NCBI GenBank assembly: GCA_040386935.1
Contig: JAZKEQ010000009.1
Span: 21,099 to 85,098 of the forward strand
Source of the DNA: JABMMZ01 sp040386935
GTDB lineage: Bacteria > Bacteroidota > Bacteroidia > NS11-12g > UBA955
Length of the DNA stretch: 64,000 bases
Direction: 5' to 3'
This document shows positions 8,129 through 17,616 of this stretch, one piece after another. The position numbers and the translations under genes are program-made. How positions within the stretch are numbered: the stretch's first letter is position 1; the number at the start of each line of letters is the position of its first letter. The notes under the pieces are model-generated. The model did not search any database. It was not told the origin of the DNA and was given only the letters and a program-made list of their open reading frames with translations.

Positions 8129-8764
8129 ATGCAAAATTATAGAATATTTATTAACCACTCTACTATATTTATAGGAGATCAAAAATTTGTTGCTGAACAA
8201 GCCCCATCTGCCCACCACCAATCAACTGAAAATATGGCAGCGGTAGTCAATGAGTTGCTGAATAACAGCGATAATAAAGGGCGCAGTATAGCTTTTGTTA
8301 CAGATCATGGGATGGATGTGTTCAAAGTGTTACGCAAAAATTTTAAAGTCATTAAAGCTGCCGGGGGTATTGTGTTCAACAGCCAGGGGCAATTATTGCT
8401 CATCAAACGTTTGGGTATGTGGGATCTGCCAAAAGGAAAAATTGAAAAAGGCGAAGACCAGCGATTGGCCGCCCTGCGCGAAGTACATGAGGAATGCGGT
8501 CTTAATTTTTTAGGCATCTTAAAGAAAGTGGAGGATACCTACCATGTGTATTTCTTGAAAGGACGCTGGATTCTGAAAAAAACAGCTTGGTATAAAATGG
8601 TGGCTTGGGGTAATGACGAAGATGTAACCCCGCAGTTGGAGGAAGATATTACAGAAGTGCGCTGGGTGGATAAGGCCTTTTTAAAACAGCCCGACTTCGA
8701 AACTTATGATTCACTTAAAAGTCTGATCGCAAAAATCGAATTCCCTAAGCCTACTAAAAAGTAA
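8129..8764 (+). CDS. Nudix hydrolase
   Basis: Hydrolyses a nucleoside diphosphate linked to another moiety; substrate not predictable. The Nudix box is complete: G103-x5-E109-x7-R117-E118-x2-E121-E122-x-G124-L125. Before it, about 75 residues form an extension with a beta-rich start (YRIFINHSTIFIGDQKF) seen in the Bacteroidota version of this family next to pyrE. Strand order after the box continues with DTYHVYFLKGRWILKKTAWYKM. The 3' end overlaps the convergent coaD gene by 11 bases. A TATTTTTG box lies at 8091-8098 inside pyrE, 31 bases before the ATG. Confidence 0.9.
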   Translation: MQNYRIFINHSTIFIGDQKFVAEQAPSAHHQSTENMAAVVNELLNNSDNKGRSIAFVTDHGMDVFKVLRKNFKVIKAAGGIVFNSQGQLLLIKRLGMWDLPKGKIEKGEDQRLAALREVHEECGLNFLGILKKVEDTYHVYFLKGRWILKKTAWYKMVAWGNDEDVTPQLEEDITEVRWVDKAFLKQPDFETYDSLKSLIAKIEFPKPTKK

Positions 8765-9212
8765 TGCCTTCGGGTACAAATTTGCTGTAGTTCCCTTTAT
8801 TGATAATGATGTCGCGTACAATGGTGCTGCTGATATTGGTATAATAAGGGCTTGATAATAAAAATACTGTTTCTATTCCCTCTACCAATTCTTTATTGGC
8901 GTAAGCAATTTGCTGCTCGTACTCAAAATCTCCGGGTGATCGCAGACCTCTTAAAATAAATCCAGCGCCAATAGATTGTCCAAAATTAACTGTCAGTCCT
9001 GTATAGGCTTCAACAGTTACCCTTGGTTGGTTTTTAAATACCTGTTGTATCCACTCAATGCGTTTTTCAATCGGAAACAGATTCGTTTTTTTGGCATTAG
9101 AACCTATGGCAATAATGATCTTGTCGAACATCAGCAATCCCTTCTCGACAATGTCTACATGTCCTTTGGTAATAGGATCGAATGAGCCGGGGAACAGTGC
9201 GATTTTTTCCAT
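8754..9212 (-). CDS. coaD: Phosphopantetheine adenylyltransferase
   Basis: Adds AMP from ATP to 4'-phosphopantetheine, the penultimate step of coenzyme A synthesis; cytosolic hexamer. The nucleotidyltransferase motif PGSFDPITKGH (8-18, with the TxGH catalytic signature) and the C-terminal TNISSTIVRD motif (ISSS/T-type nucleotide site) are intact. RGLRSPGDFEYEQQIA is the family's substrate-side helix. Length 152 is slightly short of the common 160, with a compact C-terminus. It heads toward rsmD and the DUF3822 gene, a common Bacteroidota neighbourhood. Confidence 0.95.
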   Translation of the reverse strand: MEKIALFPGSFDPITKGHVDIVEKGLLMFDKIIIAIGSNAKKTNLFPIEKRIEWIQQVFKNQPRVTVEAYTGLTVNFGQSIGAGFILRGLRSPGDFEYEQQIAYANKELVEGIETVFLLSSPYYTNISSTIVRDIIINKGNYSKFVPEGITF

Positions 9213-9283
9213 AGTAGTAATACGGTTTAGAATACAAAACTAGTGGTTTTGAGATAATACAGCCTTATGATGGGCTGTTTATT

Positions 9284-9820
9284 TTATTGGGCCTCAAAAA
9301 TACTGAAGGTGGTACTCCCGTATTGTTTTTTTTGTTTCAGCAGGGGAGAATGAAGAATGATGTTATCGGTATGTTCCAATATGAAGATGCCTTTGCGTTG
9401 AGTAAAGTCGGGGTGACTAGTTACGGCATCAGATAGGCCGTGTATCTGATTGTAATTGTATGGAGGGTCAGCAAAAATAATATCAGCAGTCGCTTCAGTT
9501 TTCTGAATGTATTTTAAAGCATCACTTTTGAAAATGGTCCAGTTATCAATATTTAATTCAGCTTTTACAGCCTTCATATAGGTGATATTAGCGGCATTGG
9601 CATCTATGCTGATGAGTGAGGCAGCCCCCCGCGACAAGCATTCAAGTCCTATATTACCTGTTCCGGCAAATAAATCAATAATAGTTTTACCTTCAAAATC
9701 AAGTGTATTCTCTATCGCACTAAATAAACCTTCCTTTGCCAGATCGGTTGTCGGTCTGGTATTGGAACCGTTATAGGTTTTAAATTGATAGCCTTTGAAT
9801 TTGCCTGAAATTATACGCAT
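9284..9820 (-). CDS. rsmD: 16S rRNA (guanine-N2)-methyltransferase RsmD
   Basis: Methylates G966 of 16S rRNA during small-subunit assembly using S-adenosylmethionine. Starting at the ATG at 9820 (MRIISGKFKGY) gives 178 residues; the frame also extends 6 codons upstream, but MRIISG is the family's usual N-terminus. The SAM-binding motif FAGTGNIG is at 51-58 and the catalytic DPPYN at 118-122, and the TRPTTDLAKEGLFSAI segment (21-36) is characteristic. The start overlaps the end of the DUF3822 gene by 10 bases. Confidence 0.92.
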   Translation of the reverse strand: MRIISGKFKGYQFKTYNGSNTRPTTDLAKEGLFSAIENTLDFEGKTIIDLFAGTGNIGLECLSRGAASLISIDANAANITYMKAVKAELNIDNWTIFKSDALKYIQKTEATADIIFADPPYNYNQIHGLSDAVTSHPDFTQRKGIFILEHTDNIILHSPLLKQKKQYGSTTFSIFEAQ

Positions 9821-10539
9821 AATGCAGCAGCGTAACACCCAAATAATTTCTCTCCTAGCATTGGTACAACAGGGTGATGGATAATACCTGGTGCTGATAA
9901 TAAATTGAAGAAGGCAAAATGAGGTTTGATGAAATCAACCAATACCTGATCTTCAGCAATGGAATAATCAATATTCAATGTTGTTTCAGATGGCAGTAGG
10001 TCGCTTATCTGAATTGTATTCAACAGAAAATACAATATCTCGTGGTTGTTGTCACATTTAAATGTATTGGCCAAATAACAAGTGGCGCCATCCATTAGTA
10101 AAATATGATAGTGGGTGCTGTTTTTGAATAAATAGATTTGCTTTGCTTTCTTGTCTATCAGATGATAGTCTATCAATGCTGAAACTAAATGGAGCGTATT
10201 GGGTAGAGCATTCGTTCTGTTAACACTTACCTGTCCGCTTAATTTTGAATCTGTGAATGTTTCTGAATTGAAAAGTGCAGGTGTTACTTCATATTCGGTA
10301 TGGGTAACCACTTCAGTTATTTTGTTAAAATTTTCTTTAAACCAAGGCTCTACTTCTGTAATATTTGTTACAGGTAAAGCAATTTTGTACGACATCATCC
10401 TCTTGTCTTTCGATGAAAACGCAGCGAGTGCAATGCAGGAAGGATAGTGAATATGCACCAAATCGCAAAGCGATGGAATCATCTCGTGAGCAGGAGAGTC
10501 TTCTGCTAGAAGGTGTTGTTTGTTCGTATGCTCGTGCAT
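9811..10539 (-). CDS. DUF3822-family protein
   Basis: Uncharacterised 242-residue cytoplasmic protein that in Bacteroidota is usually encoded beside rsmD and coaD, as here. It looks like an actin/HSP70-type ATPase-fold relative (a suggestion for the family, not shown here): strands such as KQIYLFKNSTHYHILLMDG and YLANTFKCDNNHEILYFLLNTI resemble that fold, which is the kind of resemblance that links it to pilus-assembly PilM-like folds. The start ATG at 10539 is the first in frame, and the 3' end overlaps rsmD by 10 bases, indicating translational coupling. Confidence 0.75.
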   Translation of the reverse strand: MHEHTNKQHLLAEDSPAHEMIPSLCDLVHIHYPSCIALAAFSSKDKRMMSYKIALPVTNITEVEPWFKENFNKITEVVTHTEYEVTPALFNSETFTDSKLSGQVSVNRTNALPNTLHLVSALIDYHLIDKKAKQIYLFKNSTHYHILLMDGATCYLANTFKCDNNHEILYFLLNTIQISDLLPSETTLNIDYSIAEDQVLVDFIKPHFAFFNLLSAPGIIHHPVVPMLGEKLFGCYAAALCV

Positions 10540-10596
10540 TTTATGGTCTCTGTATTTAGAAAATAGAGTGTTGCAATAATAGGTAAAAATAAAAAA

Positions 10597-10628
10597 AAGC
10601 CCATAAACAAAGAGGTGCTTATGGGCTT
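10597..10628 (-). terminator. Intrinsic terminator
   Basis: A 10-base-pair stem (aagcccataa / ttatgggctt) with a 12-base loop. Read on the minus strand it is followed by a run of T, so it ends transcription of the 10649-13183 gene. Confidence 0.75.
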
Positions 10629-10648
10629 GATATTATAAAAAGACTTTT

Positions 10649-13183
10649 TTAAAGTTTCATCATCATGCTAACCTTTCGGCCGTCAGCATTGGCAATTACA
10701 AAATGGTAAATGCCTTTTGTCCACTGTTCGGTATCAATAATTTGATTGGCTGAAACGCTGTTGCTTTGAAGTATTATCTTGCCGATATTGTCAAATACAG
10801 TAATGGTATAATCAGTCATATCAGTTTCAATTGAAACTTGATTGCCAAATGGATTTGGGTAAATTGCCAGTGAATTGTTGAACATCGTTTTTACAGATGA
10901 GAAATCAGGGAAGTTCACTGTTTGTTCCATACTGTCTTCACAACCCGGGAAGTTTTTTGTAATCAGTTTTATTTGTGCTGTTTTGCCACTGTAAGCCGAC
11001 ATGTCAGAAATGAAATTTTGGGAATTGGCTTTTAAGGTGTCATTAATGAACCAGGTGTAGCTAACATTAGATGAATCGTTTGGTTTAAAGGTGTACACTT
11101 TCCATACTCTTGAATAGCTAAATAGTGCATTAGCAGCTTGTGAACGTGTGAAATTAACCAGTCCTATAGTTTTTGTACAAGCGTTATTATGGATATCCAC
11201 TTTCATTTTATCACCAGTTACAAGTCCTGTGTACTGGAACTGATTGTTAGGGCCTGAATATTTCAAAGCATTGTTTAAGTAGAAGTCGTATTGCTTGTAA
11301 AGCGGGTTAATGGCGTATAAGTATTTATCGGTACACGATGACAAATTGAAATTGTAAATACCTTGATCCTGAGGGAAAGTATCGACAATATATGCAAGTT
11401 TCTCATTTATGGCAGGGCAGGTTAAACTTAAACTGTCTACAATACGAATGCTCAACGAATCACTTTTTAAAGGCTGGAAAGTAAAGCTGGTGTCGGAACC
11501 AAAAAGTCCGTTATCAAATGAAATACTAGTGTTAGATTTCCGAAGTCCTACAACATTGGCCGTAATAGTTTGACCCAAACATATATTGCTGTTTAGCATA
11601 AGGGTATAAGAAATATTTGAACAGTTGTTGGTTTTTACACTGATAACAGAATCAGAAAAACCACAAACGTTTTTCTGAAAACTTCTTACTCTGATGTTAT
11701 AAAAAGTAGTCGGGTTCAATCCTGATAAATCAAGTGCAGTATCATTCAGCGCTCTGAAAAAATTGATGTTATTAATACTGTATTGAACAGAATCAATACC
11801 TGCTGTTTTTGACCAACCTAAATGGATGTTGCTTGTACCCTTAGAAATACTGAAATTAGTTGGAAATATTTTATTTGTAACAACTCTTGTAATCGTATTG
11901 GAAGGTAAGCTGAAACAGTTGGTTAAACTTTTTGCAATACCGTAAATACTGACATCACTTAATCCTGTATATTGAAATGATGGTGATTTTGTCCGCTCAT
12001 ACAATTTATTATTGACATACCAGTGTACGCTATCTGCAGAAGTTAAATTAGCAGTTATGGTTTCAGAAATTTTTCCGCAAACAGTATCTGTGGCAATATT
12101 TGTAATAGTCAATGAGGGTTTTGGGTACCACAGCAATTTAAAGTTGCCACTCTTGGCAGTACATTGAGTTGTGGTAAGGGTTGTTGTAACAAAATAATTG
12201 CCCGTATCTTTTACATAAATTGTTCGCAGTATTTTATTGGTTGGGGTCCATTTGTATTGCAAATTGGAGCCTGTGTTGGCGCTTAATAACAAGGAATCAC
12301 CTTTGCATATTGTGCCTGCACTGCCATTGACGATTGATGCCGATGGCGATAATTTAACATTTACTTTTAATGTATCTGATGCACCGGGGCCGTATTGATT
12401 TTTAACTGTAAGAATGGCGAGTTGGGTGCCGGGTGCGGTAAATTTAACTGTTGGATTTTGCAGAGTACTCGTAAGTGGTGAAGCATTTGTAAATTTCCAG
12501 GTATATCCCGTTGGTGAATTGGTGCCTGAGCCATTCATCTGTATGGTGTAGTTGTTACATGTAACACTATCAGCACTGTATACATTTGCTTTGGATAATA
12601 ATGGAGACATACCATATTCAAATGTTTTGCCGTATACAACATCACCACCATCACTGCCGTCTTTATTTGAAGCCATCAGCACAACATAAAATTTAACTTT
12701 GCCGACATTAGTATTTGGAGCTTTCCATTTGAATGTCCATTTGGTACTGTCTAATCTCACTGTATCCAATCCTGAAGTTGTATGTTCAATATATTCGCGG
12801 GTTTTTGATGAAATAGTGCCTGTTTTTTTCTGGACCCTCGATGTACTTGCTGTAAATGTACCTGCAGGGTCGTTTGTAGAAGATGTGAGACAAGTAATTT
12901 CAAATCCATAGCGTTTGATGCCGCTTTGTTTAAAGCTAAGCGATATTTCATATAAGCTGTCGGGAACATAACCCCCGCCCGGGAAACCTGTTTCTAAAAT
13001 AATTTTGTTGAGATTCGAATTGCCGGATGTAATAAGGGAGCCTGAATGGCAGCTGGTGCAATTGCCTTCGCTGGGTGCATTGGTTAACGAGGGATCAGGA
13101 CCACTGCTGTACATCACAGCGCTGGTTAAAGTAAGAAGGAACACTAAAACAATAAAAAAGTTGCGTATGTAAAGTTTATTCAT
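10649..13183 (-). CDS. Large T9SS-sorted secreted protein with Reeler-like and PKD domains
   Basis: Surface or secreted protein. After the signal peptide (about 1-25), an N-terminal domain of the choice-of-anchor V/Reeler type runs to about residue 195, beginning with a CTSCH motif (C42-C45-H46) of the CxxCH type that can bind haem c. A PKD-like domain follows around 205-275 (the motif GYTWKFTNASPLTSTLQNPTVKFTAPG shows its strands), then Ig-like repeats and a fibronectin III-like segment near residue 440-520. The last 75 residues form a type A sorting domain, starting at LAIYPNPFGNQVSI and ending SMMMKL. T9SS would export it. Role not predictable. Confidence 0.85.
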   Translation of the reverse strand: MNKLYIRNFFIVLVFLLTLTSAVMYSSGPDPSLTNAPSEGNCTSCHSGSLITSGNSNLNKIILETGFPGGGYVPDSLYEISLSFKQSGIKRYGFEITCLTSSTNDPAGTFTASTSRVQKKTGTISSKTREYIEHTTSGLDTVRLDSTKWTFKWKAPNTNVGKVKFYVVLMASNKDGSDGGDVVYGKTFEYGMSPLLSKANVYSADSVTCNNYTIQMNGSGTNSPTGYTWKFTNASPLTSTLQNPTVKFTAPGTQLAILTVKNQYGPGASDTLKVNVKLSPSASIVNGSAGTICKGDSLLLSANTGSNLQYKWTPTNKILRTIYVKDTGNYFVTTTLTTTQCTAKSGNFKLLWYPKPSLTITNIATDTVCGKISETITANLTSADSVHWYVNNKLYERTKSPSFQYTGLSDVSIYGIAKSLTNCFSLPSNTITRVVTNKIFPTNFSISKGTSNIHLGWSKTAGIDSVQYSINNINFFRALNDTALDLSGLNPTTFYNIRVRSFQKNVCGFSDSVISVKTNNCSNISYTLMLNSNICLGQTITANVVGLRKSNTSISFDNGLFGSDTSFTFQPLKSDSLSIRIVDSLSLTCPAINEKLAYIVDTFPQDQGIYNFNLSSCTDKYLYAINPLYKQYDFYLNNALKYSGPNNQFQYTGLVTGDKMKVDIHNNACTKTIGLVNFTRSQAANALFSYSRVWKVYTFKPNDSSNVSYTWFINDTLKANSQNFISDMSAYSGKTAQIKLITKNFPGCEDSMEQTVNFPDFSSVKTMFNNSLAIYPNPFGNQVSIETDMTDYTITVFDNIGKIILQSNSVSANQIIDTEQWTKGIYHFVIANADGRKVSMMMKL

Positions 13184-13286
13184 ATCTGCAAATATCCTAC
13201 TATTAAAGGGATTAAGCCCTGTTTGTCATATTAATTTGACATAAAAATGATAGAGAAAAATAGAAATTTTTAGATAAGGTTAATAA

Positions 13287-13853
13287 TCAGGAAAGTCGCT
13301 TGGAAATAATTTCCTCAACTTTGTGAAATAATTGAACAGGTGTATGCTTGCGCCATGTAATATGATCTAATTCGCCACCAAAATTGATGTAGTAATCGGC
13401 TTTTGAATATTTCAATTCTTCCAAAACATGTTCACGGAAATTAACATATGCAATCCATCCTTCTTCCACTTCACCATACCATTCTTCATAGTATGAATCA
13501 TCACTACCATGAAAATTGAGGATGTTCTCTCCAATCAGAATAAATTTATTGATGCCCTCATCAGTCAGTAATTCAATGACCTCTCTTTTAAGTAACATAA
13601 TGTCGTTGTTAATCGCATCGTTCCATTCCCCAATCAGTTCAATAATGCTATAACCTTTGTCGTAATCAACAAATAAAATTTTAATGTATAGTGTTGTGGA
13701 GCCAAATTCATCCCATTGTGGATGTATCACATAGTTATAGATGGTATGTGTGTACTCAAACTCGCTGTGTTCTTTCTGGTAAAAGGGTGATAGGGCATCC
13801 TCTTCAGAATTATATAAATGTAGCCAGTTGTAATATGGTTCAATGTCCTGCAT
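13287..13853 (-). CDS. Conserved hypothetical protein
   Basis: 188-residue acidic cytoplasmic protein, no recognised domain or signal peptide. The sequence is rich in aromatic and acidic residues (YYEEWYGEVEEGWIAYVNF) with alternate strand-like patterns, consistent with a compact alpha-beta fold. A minus-strand TAATTTTG box (CAAAATTA at 13867-13874) lies 14 bases from the start. It sits between the large T9SS cargo gene and a divergent BNR-repeat gene. The start ATG at 13853 is taken because no earlier in-frame start is visible. Confidence 0.7.
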   Translation of the reverse strand: MQDIEPYYNWLHLYNSEEDALSPFYQKEHSEFEYTHTIYNYVIHPQWDEFGSTTLYIKILFVDYDKGYSIIELIGEWNDAINNDIMLLKREVIELLTDEGINKFILIGENILNFHGSDDSYYEEWYGEVEEGWIAYVNFREHVLEELKYSKADYYINFGGELDHITWRKHTPVQLFHKVEEIISKRLS

Positions 13854-13909
13854 CCTTTACAGGGTACAAAATTAAACATAATATCTGTTTTTTGCGTTAA
13901 TTTGTGGTA

Positions 13910-15190
13910 ATGAAAAAAATATTGGGAGTATTGCTGTTGTTGTCATTTAAGGCCTATGCGCAAAATGATACACTTGTTCTGCAATACCCCATGTCTAACG
14001 AACCGAGTTTGGCTGTAAACCCATGGAACAATGCCATGGTATTGTTGGCATTCAATACATCTACGCTTCTAAAAAGCACTGATACAGGCAAAACATTTAC
14101 ACCCATAGAGGTTAAATCGCGTTATGGATTTTACGGTGACCCCGTATTAGGCTGGCTTGACAGTGTTACATATGGTCTGGCTCATCTTGCTAAAAATAAA
14201 AAATACGCATGGCCCAAGAGTTTTGATCGGATAGTATTTCAAGCAGGAAACTTTCATAATAATAAACTCACACACAGTGTTGGGATTGGTCATGTTTCCG
14301 GTAAAATGCAAGATAAACCTTGGTTCTATTGTGAACCTAATGCTACAGGAACAGGAACTTCAAGAATCCATATTACATGGACACAATTTGATAAGTATGA
14401 CAGCCGCAACAAAAAAGACTCTACGCGAATTCGCTATTCGAGTTCTACAGACAATGGCAATCATTTCATAAAGGCTAAAACCATTAGCAGGCAAAGTGGT
14501 TCGTGTATTGATGGCGACTCTGCCATGGAGGGTGTTACTGCCACTATGGGAAGTGATGGTAAATTATATGCGACATGGAGCGGATTGAACAAATTGTGGT
14601 TTGCATCGAGCAGTGATGGGGGACAAAATTGGCAAGCCGTATCAAAAATAGGAGAACACGAAAATGGGTGGTCTATTAATGTAGAAGGCGCTTATAGAGC
14701 CAATGGAATGCCATTTATAGCAACCTGGAAAAACTATGTTGTAGTCGTATGGGCGGCTACCAACGACAGTCAGTCGCTTGTCTGTTATAAAACATATAAT
14801 ACAACAGAAAAGATGTGGGGCAGTGTTCATTCAATAGCCAGCGATTGGCAAAATAATTTTATGCCGGCTATCACTGTATCTGAAAAAGGGATACTGATTG
14901 TCTATTATTCGTCTAAAGACAAATATGAGCCAAAAGACAACAAAGAGGGCATCTATCTTTTTCAATTAAAGTATGCTTTATTGAGCGAACAACAGTTGTC
15001 GGGGAAAGTAGATGCAGAAGGTGTAACAATTGAGGGCACAGGATTTTCGACCACACGCAGCCCATTCATTGGAGATTATATTGCAGTTCAGGTATTAAAC
15101 AACGTACAATCACCTCAGGCTTTAGTTGCATATTGTAGAATATATGGCAACAGAACAACCGGAGTATGTGTCGCAAGATTTGGATTTTAA
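13910..15190 (+). CDS. Secreted sialidase/BNR-repeat-like protein
   Basis: Probable secreted or periplasmic beta-propeller. The signal peptide runs to the AYA-QND junction (MKKILGVLLLLSFKAYAQ). Sialidase-type BNR (Asp-box) signatures are visible: STDTGKTFTPIE, SSTDNGNHFIKA and SSDGGQNWQAV, each fitting SxDxGxxW/F and spaced along the chain, as in non-glycosidase propellers. No catalytic Arg triad of true sialidases could be confirmed, so enzyme activity is not claimed. I use the ATG at 13910 rather than a GTG six bases upstream. No sorting domain is visible at the C-terminus. Confidence 0.8.
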   Translation: MKKILGVLLLLSFKAYAQNDTLVLQYPMSNEPSLAVNPWNNAMVLLAFNTSTLLKSTDTGKTFTPIEVKSRYGFYGDPVLGWLDSVTYGLAHLAKNKKYAWPKSFDRIVFQAGNFHNNKLTHSVGIGHVSGKMQDKPWFYCEPNATGTGTSRIHITWTQFDKYDSRNKKDSTRIRYSSSTDNGNHFIKAKTISRQSGSCIDGDSAMEGVTATMGSDGKLYATWSGLNKLWFASSSDGGQNWQAVSKIGEHENGWSINVEGAYRANGMPFIATWKNYVVVVWAATNDSQSLVCYKTYNTTEKMWGSVHSIASDWQNNFMPAITVSEKGILIVYYSSKDKYEPKDNKEGIYLFQLKYALLSEQQLSGKVDAEGVTIEGTGFSTTRSPFIGDYIAVQVLNNVQSPQALVAYCRIYGNRTTGVCVARFGF

Positions 15191-15263
15191 AAAAAAATAT
15201 ACCGGGTAATTTGTCTTTTACCCATTAAAAGTATTATTTTGCACCTCTTTTTTAAAAAAGTAT

Positions 15264-17357
15264 ATGGCTATAATTAGTAAATTAAGAAGTTCAGGATGGG
15301 TACTGGGAATCATATTGATTTCCCTGTTGTTATTCATATTAAGTGAGTTTTTCTCTAATATGAGTAAGTATAATTCCGGTGGAGATCAAGGCGAGGTAGG
15401 TGTTATCGCTGGCGAAAAAATTAAATTACCTGAATACGATGCAAGATTCAAAGAGATGCTGACCCGCTACGAGCAAAATGGTCAGGTGATTGATGAAAAT
15501 TCAAAAGAACAGGTTAACTCCATGGTATGGAATCAATACATACAGGATAAAATCATCAAAAAGGAATATGAAAAACTTGGATTAACAGTTTCACCTGATG
15601 AAGCTGCTGTATTATTGTATTCTAATGATGCGCATGAAATGACTAAAAGATATTTCAGCTCTGAAACAGGTTTTGATCCCAATAATGTTATCAGATTTAG
15701 AGAACAAGCCAAGAAAAATTCTTCTTTAATGGTACAGTTTGAAGCAATAGTTGAACAAATTATCCTTGAAACCCAAACCAGAAAGTACAATTCAATTATT
15801 TCAAAATCTTTATATGCAACATCGCTTGATGCAGAAGATGATTATTATAACAACACCACACAGGCTAAAGGTAAAATAGTTACTTTGAATTACATCAGTA
15901 TACCTGATAAAGATATTAAAGTTACTGATGCTGAAATGCAGGATTATATCAATAAGCATAAAGATGATTTCAAACAAGAAGAAGCAAGAGATATTGAATA
16001 TGCGTCATGGAATATTGCAGCTTCTAAGGAAGATACCCTTGCTACTAAAGAAGATTTGATGAAAGATATTAAGGGTTTTGCAACTACTGAAGATGACTCA
16101 TCATTTGTCGCTTTGAATAATGGAACATATGATAATTCATATAAGCCACAAGGTAGCTATCCAAAAGAATTTGCTGATTTGATATTTAACGCACCGAAAG
16201 ATTCTGTATTAGGTCCAATTTACTCAAGGGGGTATTTCAGTTTATTGAAAGTAACCGGTATTAAAGACGATTCAGTGAGTTATATACATGCGGTGAAATG
16301 CGAAGTGCCTGTAAAAGGAATCACCAAACAAGATACTTTGGATGCGATTAATAATGCAAAAGCTTTGCTCGGTCCTTTAAAAGCCAGCGACAATGCATTG
16401 GAATTTATGTTAGCAAAATCAGGTGATGGTTTAACCACCAACCCTTATGATATGGGGTGGTTCCAGGAAGGCACACAACCAAAAGAAATAAATAATGCAT
16501 TGAAAGGTTTAGGCAATGGTGATGCAACTGTTGTTAAGTCAATTTTTGGTGTGTCAATTATAAAAGTAGTATCACCAAAATCACGTAAACTGATTCAATT
16601 AGCAGAAGTAAAACGTTTAGTTGAACCTATGCAAAGTACAAAAGATGCTGTTTATACCAAAGCAAGCAATTTTAGAAGCTCACTGACTGATGAGAAAGTT
16701 GATTTTGAAAAAATGACTACAAAAGCAGGTGTTGCAAAAAGTATTGCTAAAGATATCAAAGAGAAAGACAAAATGATTGTCGGTATTCCTGAAGCAGGCG
16801 AAATTGTAAGATGGTTATTTAATGAAGAACGTAAAGAAGGAGAGTTTTCTGATGTATTTACTGTTTCAGACCGAAACATTGTTATTCGTTTAGTTAAAAT
16901 AAAGAGTGAGGGAACCCAATCAGTAGATGACGCCAGAGAAACAGTAGAAAGACTGGTTAGAAATGAAAAGAAAGCTGAAAAATTAAAAGCTGATTTAGAT
17001 AAAGTACTTAAAACAGCGAAAACAATTGAAGATGTAGCAATAGGTGTTAAGTCAATTGCACAACCACTCGATGGATTAACGTTTATGTCAACGAATGTGC
17101 CTTTTGCAGGCAGCGATTCTAAAATTGTTGGTTATATTTTTGGAAGTAAACCAAATCAATTGACTAAGCCATTTGTTAGTAAAGACGGTGTGCATGTAGC
17201 TTTTGTAGAAAGTTTCTCAAAACCTGAATTACCTACAACACTTAGCTCAAGAAAACAAATTCTATATATGGAACAAAAAGGCCGTATTTATGATATTGTG
17301 TTTAATGCTTTAAAAAAGGCAATGGATGTAAAAGATTACAGATTCAGATACTATTAA
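15264..17357 (+). CDS. PpiD-like membrane-anchored peptidyl-prolyl isomerase/chaperone
   Basis: Periplasmic folding factor tied to the inner membrane. A single N-terminal helix (about residues 12-30, GWVLGIILISLLLFILSEFF) anchors the protein; a SurA-like N-terminal chaperone domain follows (about 40-200), then a parvulin-type PPIase-like domain around 335-450, with a later PPIase-like region. The 697-residue length and the MAIISKLRSSGW start are typical of Bacteroidota PpiD homologues. It probably assists proteins emerging from Sec. It is monocistronic, ending in a strong terminator. Confidence 0.85.
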   Translation: MAIISKLRSSGWVLGIILISLLLFILSEFFSNMSKYNSGGDQGEVGVIAGEKIKLPEYDARFKEMLTRYEQNGQVIDENSKEQVNSMVWNQYIQDKIIKKEYEKLGLTVSPDEAAVLLYSNDAHEMTKRYFSSETGFDPNNVIRFREQAKKNSSLMVQFEAIVEQIILETQTRKYNSIISKSLYATSLDAEDDYYNNTTQAKGKIVTLNYISIPDKDIKVTDAEMQDYINKHKDDFKQEEARDIEYASWNIAASKEDTLATKEDLMKDIKGFATTEDDSSFVALNNGTYDNSYKPQGSYPKEFADLIFNAPKDSVLGPIYSRGYFSLLKVTGIKDDSVSYIHAVKCEVPVKGITKQDTLDAINNAKALLGPLKASDNALEFMLAKSGDGLTTNPYDMGWFQEGTQPKEINNALKGLGNGDATVVKSIFGVSIIKVVSPKSRKLIQLAEVKRLVEPMQSTKDAVYTKASNFRSSLTDEKVDFEKMTTKAGVAKSIAKDIKEKDKMIVGIPEAGEIVRWLFNEERKEGEFSDVFTVSDRNIVIRLVKIKSEGTQSVDDARETVERLVRNEKKAEKLKADLDKVLKTAKTIEDVAIGVKSIAQPLDGLTFMSTNVPFAGSDSKIVGYIFGSKPNQLTKPFVSKDGVHVAFVESFSKPELPTTLSSRKQILYMEQKGRIYDIVFNALKKAMDVKDYRFRYY

Positions 17358-17377
17358 TCAATAGTGTAGATATTGTT

Positions 17378-17413
17378 AAAAATGCCGTTCAATTTTGAAC
17401 GGCATTTTTGTTG
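17378..17413 (+). terminator. Intrinsic terminator (symmetric)
   Basis: Near-perfect stem aaaaatgccgttcaa / ttgaacggcattttt with a two-base loop, flanked by A and T runs, so it could work in both directions. It ends the PpiD-like gene. Confidence 0.85.
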
Positions 17414-17561
17414 TATAGTATGTTGTGCATTGGCTTTTGATTCATGTGTAGTTGATAAAAAAATGAAATAAAGCAACAGATCATTTAGCCTTAACTTTCA
17501 CTTTCCCTCTAGTGTAAGAAGTAAAAGGATTAGGGCTATTTTGTAAATACAAAGGTTTTAC

Positions 17562-17594
17562 TTGGTTTTAACTCAAATAATTTCTTTATTTTTG
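17562..17594 (+). promoter_or_regulatory. Bacteroidota-type promoter
   Basis: TTG at 17562-17564 and TATTTTTG at 17587-17594 with a 22-base spacer, 22 bases before the ATG of the DUF7935-type gene. Confidence 0.5.
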
Positions 17595-17616
17595 CGTTAT
17601 ACATACTCATCTTATC

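Noticed and set aside
9250..9270. Hairpin acagcc...ggctgt between coaD and rsmD
   Set aside because: Six-base stem and no T run on the relevant strand; not a convincing terminator.
13910..15190. True sialidase
   Set aside because: Asp-box motifs are present but the catalytic arginine triad could not be recognised; called only propeller-like.
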